Positions 56,001 to 64,000 of a DNA stretch of 64,000 bases are shown here, in pieces. The notes beneath the pieces are model-generated. The model ran no database searches, had not been told where the DNA came from, and saw nothing but the letters and a program-made list of their open reading frames with translations. Source of the DNA: Micractinium sp. NFX-FRZ (Eukaryota > Chlorophyta > Trebouxiophyceae > Chlorellales > Chlorellaceae); the NCBI GenBank assembly GCA_029339195.1, contig JAPTJF010000224.1:32680-96679 (forward strand). The letters run 5' to 3'. The position numbers and the translations under genes are program-made. Numbering within the stretch: position 1 is the stretch's first letter; every line of letters begins with the position of its first letter.

Positions 56001-59000
56001 ACTTGCCACTCGCCGCTTCTCCTCACGGCGCCCCCACTCCCCGACGCCTCTTCACTCCACTTTTCCCTCACCCTCCTGGCCTCCCCACACCTTCCGCGTG
56101 CAGAGCGACGGCAAGCCTGAGAAGGGCGTGAAGGCCCTGGCTGGCGGCAAGGGCTTTGTCAAGGATGGCGTGGAGTACCGGTAAGAGGGGGAGTGTGTGT
56201 CAAAAGAAAGGAGCAAGAGGGGGCGGCGGTTTTGAGAGCCTTCTGGCACTGTCTTGGTGCCAGGGGTATGGCACCCCCGCTCGCCTACCGCTCGTGCCAC
56301 ACCCCTGACTTACCGCCCCCATGCATGCTGTGCGTGTGCTGTGCAGGGAGGGCGACTTCCTGTTTGTGGGCCCCCAGGTGTTTGACCAGCTGCCCGAGGC
56401 CAAGCGCGAGGTGGAGCTGCCAGAGTACCTGGCCAACTCACGCTTCCACAAGGTGGGTGCTTGCAAACGATGCATAAAGCATACATATGAAGGGGGTAGT
56501 GAACACAAGAGGCTGAAATGAGATAGTGGGTGCTGAGTAGTGAGCTCAAGTGGCAGACAGTAGACGTGGGTGCTGAGTTGCCAGTGCACCTGGCGCCCTT
56601 GTGCTGGCTAGCGCTTCCATCTGGGCGATGCCGGGGTGAACACGCCGGGGTGCGGGTGGTGGCTTGATGTACTCTGCCGTGTACTGCCCCTCTTTCCGGC
56701 CTGCAGGGCAGCTACGAGGGCCTGCGTGCCTGGGGCATCTGCCAGCTGGTGCGCCTGGGTGCCGCCCCTGCTGCGCCCGCCAAGGGCAAGGGCAAGGGGA
56801 AGAAGGGGGCCGAGGAAGACGAGGAGTCACCTGCCGCCAAGGGCAAGAAGGGCGGCAAGGCGACGCGCGGCGGCGACAGCAAGGTCTCTGGCCTCACTGT
56901 GAGGCGGTACTACCGCCCAGAGGACATCAGCCAGGACCAGGCCTACAAGGCGGGGTCGTACTACGAGGTCTACGCCTCGGGTGAGCGCTGAGCTGGTGGG
57001 CGGGGTGCTGAGCTGGCAGGGCGCTGAGCTGGCAGGCAGGAAGCGTTGTTGGGGCGAATGCACTCCTCCCCTTTCCACCCCACGCTCTCCTGGCCTGCTC
57101 GCTTGCTGTCGCTGCTGCCCATGTATCTGCCCCACACCCGACACTGACCTCTTCCTCCTGCCTTCACTGCGTTGGCTTGTGTGCAGAGGAGGAGCTGACT
57201 GTGTCTGTTGATGAAGTGGTGGGCCGCTGCCGCGTCGTGCCCAAGGGCTACCCCACCGGTGAGCCTGCCCGCAGTGAAGGGGAGGAGGGGGAAAGAGGGG
57301 AAAGGGGGCGGGGAAGGGAGGGGCGGGGAAGGACAGAGGAGGGTCTGATGCAAGAGAGCGGCCCAAATGTAGCCTCCCTCCTGTCTGCCTCTCTGCCTCC
57401 TGTTGCCTCACTCTGCCCCATCCTGCCCCTGCCCTCGCTCCCTGTCAGGCATCGACACCTTTGAGTGCGCGGCCACCTTCACCCGCAAGAACAAAAAGTT
57501 CTCCGACGCTCCCAAGCTGGTGCTGCCCGCTGACCTGGCTGACTGGCAGCCTGAGGACGGCGCTGCAAAGCGCGCCGACAAGGGTGGGTAGGTTTGTTGT
57601 GTGTCTACTGCTGTCTAGGGGCGTGGGTTCATAGGCTCTGCGTTGAGCGGCAGCGGTCAAGGCAGTCACGCACCCGCCTGCTTTGCCCGGCGCTGCTGGT
57701 GCATGTGCCCACATGCCTTCATCCCTGTCACCCTGTGCAGGCAAGGGCAAGGTGACCGAGGCCCCCGCCGCCGCCGACAAGGGCAAGGGCAAGGCGGCGG
57801 CCGCAGAGGAGGTCGCTGCTACCGCCTGCACCGCCGCCCGCAAGGTGTTCCCTGGCGATGACGGCGTGGCGCTGGCAACCATGGACATCTTTGCCGGCTG
57901 CGGAGGCCTGTCTGAGGGCATGCACCAGGCTGGTGAGGGAGAGGATCGCAGCTGGCCTTTCACTGCTTTTTTGAGCTCACAGTCTGCTGGTGTTTGTTCC
58001 GCGACGGAGCTTGGGGCGCAGGAGCAAAGCGGGGCAGGGGCGAGGGGGAGTGGCAGGGAGGCGGCGCTGCCTGGTGCACGCCTGCCCTGCACTGCCGGCC
58101 TACGTGCAACCTCATTGCCCGGCTGCCCGCCTGACACGCCTGCCTCACCTCTTCCCCTCCCATGCAGGCGCTGCCGTTGCCAAGTGGGGCGTCGAGTACG
58201 AGCGCCCCGCTGCCGCCGCCTTCAAGGTGAGGCGGGGGGCAAGGAGCAGCAGCAGCAACGACACGGCAGCCCGCAGCAGCGCTCCCTTGACGATGCACCC
58301 TGCCTCTGCCGATGTGTTCTCTGCTGCTGCTGTCGGTAGGGGGCGGTCGGCACAGTGTTGTGCCCCACCCAAGTTACAGTGGGGCACTAATGACAACGCA
58401 TGGTTCATTGAATGAATGAATGCATGAATGAGCGCAAACAACGGGTGCAAGAGTGCAACTGGGCAATGGAAAGCAAGGGTGGGTGGGTGGGAAAGCTAGA
58501 GTGCAGGCCTAGCTGGCCTGCTGATCACCAAAGACCGCACAAGTTGCGGTCGCCTGCCGGCGGCGCTGCCAAGAGCCGCTGGCAGCGGCGGTACGGGAGT
58601 ACCGCCAGCAGCGCAGAGAACAGCAGTTACAGCGAGCTGTAACATATTGCGGTTACAAGCGCACCCGCAAATGTGCTACGCAGCCCTGCCTGCCTCCGCG
58701 CTGGTTCCCGTCCCGCCCCGCTCCCTCGTCTTGCCCATGCACCCCCTCCCGCCTTGCCTCTTCTACCCCTGTCGCCCCTGCGCACCAATCCTGACAGCTG
58801 TTTGCAATAAGCACTCGCTGCATTAGCATTGACAACCTGCCCCTCCCCCCGCCCTGCAGGTCAACAACCCCGAGGCATCCGTGTTCTGCAACAACTGCAA
58901 CGTGCTGCTGCACGCCGCCATGGTCAAGGGCGGGCAGGAGGACGACTGCGATGCATGCGGTGAGTGCTGTGCTGTGCTGTGCTGTGCTGTGCTGTGCTGT

Positions 59001-62000
59001 GCTGCCAAGTGGGACGCAGGCTGCTCAGAGTGCTGGGCTGTCTTGCTCCCCAGCCCAGCCCCACCGCCTGCCCAGCTCTCTTGGCCCCCCACCTCTACAC
59101 CTTACACATCAACCCATCTCCCCTGCCTGCCCGCCTGCCTGCCCCCTGTCTTCCTGCCCTTCCCTCCCCCCAGACGACGCCAAGGAGGGCACCTCCCGCC
59201 TGCCTGCCGAGGACATGGAGGCGCTGCCGCTGCCGGGAGAGGTGGAGTTCATCTGCGGTGAGGCTGAGGCAGGGGGGTGCCTGGGAGTGTGGAGGAAGCA
59301 TTCGCTTGCTGGGCGGTCAAGCAGGTCGCATGCGGGAGAGGTGGAGTGCACGGCATGCAGTATGGAGAGGGGCATCGGGCTGCACGATGACTCACTCCAG
59401 CACCCCCGCTCCCGTTCTGCCCTCCCTCGTTTCACCGCTCCCCCCTGCCCCGCACCGCTGCCTCCCCTCCCGCCCCCCACACCCTGCCCTCCCCCGCAGG
59501 CGGCCCCCCCTGCCAGGGCTACTCTGGCATGAACCGCTTCAACAAGGGCAACTGGTCCATGGTGCAAAACTCCATGGTCATGGCCTTCCTGTCATACGCA
59601 GACTTCTACAGGTGGGGTGGGGTGAATAATCAACGCGTGTGCGTGTGTGTGTGTGTGAGCGCGTTCGAAGGGGCGCCCCCCGAGCGCGGGGCGACCGCCT
59701 CCCCGTTCCCCCCCTGTGCCGTGCGCATTTGTGTGTGTGTGTGTGTGTGTAGGGCTCACAACACCAAGGGGCGGGGCATGCAAAGCAGGGTATGAGGTGT
59801 GCTTGAAGGTTTGGCTGTGCAGCAACCCATTGGCTGGCACTGGTTGCGCCCTGCTTGCCCGCGGGCGCCGCTACTTCCCGCTGATGCACGCTCTGCCCGG
59901 CCTTGATTGTCAAACCGATTGATGCATTGGGTTCGATTGCCTTGCAACTGCCCGCTACTTCTTGTTTGAGAGTGTGCGCTCTGCGCTGGCACCAGTGCCT
60001 TTAGGGCGTTGCATGCCTGCCTGCCTTCCCCCCCGCAGGCCGCGCTACTTCCTGCTGGATAAGTGTGCTTCGTCCCGCAGAGCCTACTGATGTATTGATC
60101 CATTGATACTATGCCCGCCTGCAGGCCGCGCTGCTTCCTGCTGGAGAACGTGCGCTCTGCCCTGGTTTGGTATTGATGCCGGTGTGTATTGATCTAATGA
60201 TTTGGTTACTCACCCCGCAGGCCGCGCTACTTCCTGCTGGAGAATGTGCGCAATTTTGTGAGCCACAACAAGTCGTTCACCTTCCGCCTCACCCTGCGCT
60301 CCCTGCTCGACATGGGCTACCAGGTGGGTGTGCATGTCCACAGCTGGGTGAGCGTGCCAGGCTGGCAGGGAGCGGCGCCAGGCTGGCGGGTGCCTTCTTG
60401 CTGTCTGGGTCGAGATGCTGGCGGTGCTGGCTGGCATCCCATCCACCGGCCTCGCCGCCGCTTTCCCCGCAATGATTGCCAGTGCGTCCACCCAGCCTGC
60501 CTCCCTCCATCAGCAGCCCCGCATCACCGACAAGTGTGCATCTCACCAGCCCGTCCCCAGCCACCCACCCACCACACACTGAGTGCCTCACTGCACCAGC
60601 AGCCCGCATCACTGACAGATTGCATCTTACCAGCCCGTCCCCACCCACCCACCCTTTCACGCACCAGGTCCGCTTTGGCGTGCTGAACGCCGGCAACTTT
60701 GGCGTGGCCCAGTCGCGCAAGCGCACCTTCATCTGGGCCGCCGCCCCCGGCGAGCTGCTGCCCGACTGGCCCCGCCTCATGCACTGCTTCCGCACCCCCC
60801 AGCTCACCATCAACCTGCCCGGCGGCGTGCAGTACTGCGCGGTGCCGCAGACGGTAAGGGTTGGTTGGGGGGCCGGCAGGAGAGGGGAGCAGCAGTAGGG
60901 GTGCAGTTATGCGTGGCACCGTAGCCGCTGAGCGCGGGAGGGCTGGCAGGGGAGGGGAGGGGCAGTGGGGGTGCAGTACTGCGCCGTGCCGCAGACGGCG
61001 AGGGTTGGACTAACGGGCCGGTGGGGGCAGAGGCAGTGGGGGCAGTTGGAGCGAGCAGGGGAGGGGCAGCGCAGGTGCACCACTGCGCGATGCCGGGGCT
61101 CTGGCCGGCAGCGGAGGGGAGGGTGCACAAGTGCGGGGTGAATCCTCTTGTGCAGTGCCGCAGGCAGTATGCCAGGGCTGGACAGCCAGCAAGAGGCAGC
61201 CGCATGTGCCACGTGGGCAGAGAGGTGGGGCAGGTTGGCTGTGCCGGGCACCCCGCCCGCCCGCCCCTCACCTCCCTGCCTTGCCCCCTTTGCTCGCTGC
61301 AGGTGGGCGCGCCCCTGCGCCCGGTGACTGTGCGCGACGCCATTGCTGACCTGCCCGCCATTCAGAACGGGCACTCGCAGGAGGAGATGGAGTATGATGC
61401 GGGCCCGGTAAGTTTGACATATTGGCAGTCGTGTGCAGGCGACTGGTCGGGGAGGTTGTTGAGGGTGCACGCTCGCAGGAGGAGGGGGAGCACGGGGGCC
61501 CCGATCACACAGCATGCGTGGATGCTTGTGGAAGTCGTCGCTGTGAGCTTGCAAGGGCGGGGGGTGCATGGGGGCCGTGCTCGGTGATGCCGCCTCCTTT
61601 GCATGAACGCGTCGCGCCCGCATCGTCTGGTGTATAGCACTGCATAGCGTGAGGAGGCAGGACAAAGAGCATACGCTCAACATCTGAGAGAGGTTGAGCA
61701 GTGAGGAGGCAGTGACTGTGCTGGAAGCTGGGAGAAGACAGATGTTGTAACGTCACATTGGAGCGGTGGCGAGCTGGGCGGTGCAACACAAACGACTAGA
61801 CCATGACGCCACCTCGGACAGACGTACCAGGGGCTTCGGCACCTCGGGAGGAAATGGATGTAACGACTGGGAAATATGATTGCTACGTGTGCTCCCCTTC
61901 ACGGAGGAGGAGGAGGAAGGAGTGGCCGAGTGCCCTCCTGTGGCCGGAGTGCCCTCCTGTCGAAAGCTCCATCGATGGAGGTCGATTTGGATTTATTCAA

Positions 62001-63544
62001 TGCCTGTCCTCAACTGCCCGCCTCCCTGCAACGGCCACACGACCACACATTTTGAATCTCTTTCCGACCAGTTGTTTGGACGCAAAGCCCCTCCCTCATC
62101 CTCCTCTCCCCCCTGGAATCTCCCCGTCCCCACAGGTCTCTGCCTTCCAGCAGTACGTGCGCGGCGACTGCACCCAGCTGACCGACCACATCTCCAAGCA
62201 GATGAACGAGCTCAACCTGGAGCGCTGCAGGTGGGCTGCGCCTGATAATGGTGCTGCTCAGGTGGCGCTGAGGATGATGCGAGGCTGTGGCGGCGCATGG
62301 TGGCGGCTGGGGCGCCCACCGGCACCCGCCCCTCCTCACCCGTCGTGCATCCCCTTTCACCTCGCTCCCGTTCAGGTGCATCCCCAAGGAGACCCCCGGC
62401 GCCGACTGGCGTGTGCTGGAGGAGATTGTCAAGGCAGACCCCACCCGCGAGAAGTACAAGGTGGGCAGGCGGTACAGGGGCGCGGGACGGTGGACGGGCC
62501 ACATGTATGTTGTCTGGCCGTGCAACCTCTGGCTTCACCGTCACCCGATCTCAGGTGGCGAATGCAAAGAGGCATGCGCCAATCGCGCGTATTTCCTGTT
62601 CCATGTCGTTTCACCCCAGCTTCCCCTCACCTTCCCTCACCTTCCCTCCCTCCTTCCCACACCCCCGCAGGGCCAGCCCCTGGTGCCGTGGTGCCTGCCC
62701 AACACGGCGGACCGCCACAACGGCTGGCGCGGGCTGTTTGGGCGCCTGGACTGGAGCGGCCACTTCCCCACCTCCACCACCGATCCGCAGCCCATGGGCA
62801 AGGTGCGTGTGGCGGTGCGCAGGGATTGGCGGCGCGGGTGTGGCATCGGGCGGTGTGGGTTAGGGCCCTTGCCCCTGCCCTGCCTTTCTTCCTCCATGTC
62901 GTTCACTACCAGATGCAGCGGCGGGGGAGGTGTGCCCGGTCGTCTCCCCTCCCGGGCGCCGCCGCTCGCCGCCCCTCACCCCGCCCTTCTTCCCTCCCTC
63001 CCCCTCCCTTCCCCTAGGTGGGCCAAGTTTTCCACCCGTGTCAGGACCGTATTGTTTCGGTCAGAGAATGCGCCCGCGCCCAAGGATTCCCGGACAAGCA
63101 CCGCTTCGTGGGGAACGTCCACGTGAGGAGGGGAGGGGTGGGGGCGGGGCGGGGGCGGGGGAATGACGGCGGGAAGGGATGGGCAGGGGGAGTCGAATGG
63201 GAGGAGAGGGTACCATGGGGAGAGGATTGGGAAAAGCCGAATGTGGACACAAGAGGTGTGAGAGCGAGAGAGAAAACACGTGGCAATAAGAGGGCAGTGA
63301 GTGACCCCAAACCTGTTCGACCCCCACGGCGCCGACTGAGTCCCCCATTGCGCCGACCGTCTCCCCACCCTTGCTCTTTCTCATCCTCCCCGTTCGTCTC
63401 TCCCCCCCACCCCCCCTGCAGAACAAGCACCGGCAGGTGGGCAACGCAGTGCCGCCGCCCCTGGCGGCCGCGCTGGGCCGGCAGCTGCGCGCCGCTCTGG
63501 AGAAGACGGCGGAGGAGCGCCGCCAGAAGGCGCTGGCGGCTTGA
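47072..63544 (+). CDS. MET1: MET1/DNMT1-type maintenance DNA (cytosine-5) methyltransferase
   Basis: Forty-three exons splice to 1668 codons with unbroken phase. They start at 47072-47093, 47181-47231, 47484-47668, 48084-48188, 48360-48486, 48723-48835, 49110-49214, 49409-49492, 49705-49851, 50109-50335, and end at 62136-62230, 62376-62460, 62671-62802, 63018-63122, 63422-63544. Domain order matches plant MET1: RFTS1 (~121-236), RFTS2 (~418-603), BAH1 (~775-955), BAH2 (~955-1170), then the catalytic domain. Motif I is [12 protein letters not shown] (~1225), motif [16 protein letters not shown] with the catalytic Cys (~1322), motif [11 protein letters not shown] (~1365), motif [13 protein letters not shown] and motif [10 protein letters not shown]. 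No CXXC zinc finger is seen. Lys-Gly repeats lie at ~345, ~1045 and before the catalytic domain (~1175-1195). It should maintain CpG methylation at replication forks. Confidence 0.95.
51025..51153 (+). repeat. Exon-edge duplication: MET1 exon 12 donor
   Basis: The exon-12 end (51025-51057) recurs at 51121-51153, 96 bp on. The donor GTGAGT has become GCGAGG in the copy. Confidence 0.82.
51419..51574 (+). repeat. Exon-edge duplication: MET1 exon 13 donor
   Basis: About 55 bases across the exon-13 donor (51419-51473) recur at 51520-51574, 101 bp downstream. The donor is still GT (GTGGGT). Reading on to the second donor would meet a stop codon first. Confidence 0.9.
55398..55549 (+). repeat. Exon-edge duplication: MET1 exon 24 donor
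   Basis: 40 bases at 55398-55437 recur at 55510-55549 with two mismatches, including the intact donor GTGGGT. Spacing is 112 bp. Confidence 0.92.
58410..58432. repeat. (GAAT)n short tandem repeat in MET1 intron 32
   Basis: Repeated GAAT/GCAT tetranucleotides lie in the first half of the long intron 32. Confidence 0.85.
58504..58670. other. String of six perfect short hairpins in MET1 intron 32
   Basis: Six consecutive inverted repeats with perfect stems: CAGGCC/GGCCTG (58504-58520), GACCGCA/TGCGGTC (58533-58551), GCTGCCA/TGGCAGC (58565-58586), GGCGGTAC/GTACCGCC with loop GGGA (58587-58606), GTTACAG/CTGTAAC with loop CGAG (58626-58643) and TTGCGG/CCGCAA (58647-58670). Stems are 6-8 bp. The function is unknown: it could be a structured intronic RNA, a cruciform-prone site or a transposon remnant. 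Confidence 0.75.
59636..59751. repeat. Two (GT)n dinucleotide tracts in MET1 intron 35
   Basis: GT/TG runs lie at about 59637-59659 and 59731-59751, flanking a GC-rich spacer. Confidence 0.9.
59862..60254 (+). repeat. Five-copy ~86-bp tandem array ending in MET1 exon 36
   Basis: The intron tail plus exon-36 head (real start 60221, encoding [10 protein letters not shown]) is preceded by copies with exon-like heads at about 59867, 59952, 60039 and 60125. The nearest two keep GCAG acceptors. The spacer contains recurring ATTGAT words. Copy heads degrade with distance from the real exon. Confidence 0.92.
60827..61165 (+). repeat. Multi-copy array of the MET1 exon 37 donor edge
   Basis: The 38-base exon-37 end plus donor (60827-60864) recurs at 60901-60938, 60971-61008 (about 36 of 38 identical) and 61075-61106, with a fainter copy near 61149. 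In the best copy the donor GTAAGG reads GCGAGG. Confidence 0.9.
61371..61489 (+). repeat. Exon-edge duplication: MET1 exon 38
   Basis: A 22-base block at 61371-61392 inside exon 38 recurs at 61468-61489 in the following intron, 97 bp away. Confidence 0.75.
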
Positions 63545-64000
63545 AGGACGTGCCCTGGTACCTTGAGTGCCCTCCGTTAAGTACTAGACGGCACTAGACG
63601 GCACTAGACGGCACTAGACGGCGCTGACGGCGGAGCCAAGCTGTGCCGCTGGGCAGGCGGCAGCGCTGCGAGACGCGCTTTTTCCCCCCGCCCGCTGGCA
63701 CCGCACCCCCCGCTCTTGTATGGCATTCTTTGCATTACATTCTGTACCTGTATTTCACCAATTGAATGACCTGGGGATACCAGGCCCTCATCGCCCTTTA
63801 ATGAACGACGGGACGAGGATTGAGGGTTCCGAAGGGCGGAGCATTGTCCTCAGCAACGCCATAATGGCGAATCCAGGTCGAATAATTTTAAATTGACCAG
63901 GCAGCGGCTCGCTGGTTGCGCCGGCCCGGAGGGTCACGGGCCCTGTTCTCCTCGCAGGCGATTGACCGTAGCGCAGGTAAGCACTTGGGAGGTGCCGGGG
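63545..64000. other. 3' region of MET1 and right window edge
   Basis: It starts with the four-copy 10-bp repeat and a moderately AT-richer stretch (63720-63900). An ATTTTAAATT element lies near 63885. No TGTAA is seen. A possible acceptor at 63948-63958 and a GTAAGC donor at 63977 could mark a small exon of an off-window gene, but no coding frame supports it. Confidence 0.45.
63584..63623. repeat. CTAGACGGCA tandem repeat (4 copies) after the MET1 stop
   Basis: Four consecutive 10-base units lie 40 bases after the stop codon, the last slightly altered (CTAGACGGCG). Confidence 0.95.

Larger units (their letters stand above)
50930..61303 (+). other. MET1: Middle and catalytic exons of MET1 (exons 12-38), coordinates
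   Basis: Remaining exons read from splice sites: 50618-50705, 50930-51052, 51341-51467, 51737-51920, 52177-52299, 52559-52625, 52841-52910, 53122-53255, 53499-53645, 53914-53979, 54353-54469, 54629-54737, 55023-55128, 55322-55427, 55774-55899, 56104-56180, 56347-56452, 56707-56980, 57187-57258, 57449-57583, 57741-57932, 58168-58226, 58860-58959, 59174-59257, 59500-59611, 60221-60323, 60668-60853, 61303-61407. Introns are mostly 160-350 bp. The longest are intron 32 (633 bp), intron 35 (609 bp) and intron 38 (728 bp), and each of these three holds unusual sequence described separately. Confidence 0.85.

Noticed and set aside
61803..63017. 404-codon plus-strand frame near the MET1 3' end
   Set aside because: It runs through MET1 introns in the wrong frame. 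The conserved catalytic exons use other frames with good splice sites.
63948..63977. Possible small exon of a following gene at the right edge
   Set aside because: The splice-like signals are present, but joining to the nearest upstream ATG gives an immediate stop, and the rest is outside the window.
1..64000. Search for tRNA/rRNA genes, transposase, reverse transcriptase, integrase, viral or toxin genes
   Set aside because: None recognised on either strand by eye. A tRNAscan/Infernal and RepeatMasker run would be needed to exclude short or degenerate examples.

Overview
This window looks like nuclear DNA from a GC-rich green alga, most likely a trebouxiophyte of the Chlorella/Micractinium type. 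Genes are broken into many short exons by spliceosomal introns (mostly GTGAGT/GTGGGT/GTGCGC donors and CAG acceptors). Several 3' ends carry the chlorophyte TGTAA poly(A) signal, and the gene set is eukaryotic: tri-snRNP protein, cytosolic IleRS, MET1/DNMT1, KISH, COA6, F-box/JmjC. All gene models were built by hand from reading frames, splice sites, phase continuity and family alignment from memory. No database search was run.

Layout, left to right. (1) 1-1851, minus: TIP1-like ankyrin/DHHC S-acyltransferase, cut by the left edge. (2) 2216-6339, minus: TPR (kinesin-light-chain-like) protein with an organelle-type N terminus. (3) 6548-9981, plus: membrane-anchored cysteine synthase-2-like enzyme, divergent from (2). 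(4) 11628-14851, minus: secreted proline-rich YHYH-domain protein. (5) 15452-27530, minus: cytosolic isoleucyl-tRNA synthetase, 28 exons. (6) 28272-28701, plus: COA6. (7) 28769-30486, plus: SNRNP27. (8) 31366-34639, minus: secreted AA15-like LPMO with two chitin-binding-like modules. (9) 35295-36331, minus: unknown. (10) 36777-41993, plus: F-box/JmjC oxygenase. (11) 42225-44209, minus: unknown Ser-rich protein. (12) 45136-45891, minus: Ala-rich protein ending in a CaaX-like box. (13) 46091-46679, minus: KISH/TMEM167. (14) 47072-63544, plus: MET1/DNMT1-type DNA methyltransferase, 43 exons, 1667 codons.

The genes do not form one pathway. They are a housekeeping set (translation, splicing, respiratory assembly, secretory pathway, chromatin) plus two secreted, wall-type proteins. 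Four gene pairs share a short divergent intergenic region (2/3, 5/6, 9/10, 13/14).

The most unusual property lies in the introns. At 23 or more exon edges, a copy of the exon edge with its splice site sits about 70-200 bp away inside the neighbouring intron, in one to four extra copies. Several duplicated donors have changed from GT to GC. Three functional introns appear to be GC-AG. A separate oddity is a string of six perfect short hairpins in intron 32 of the methyltransferase gene.
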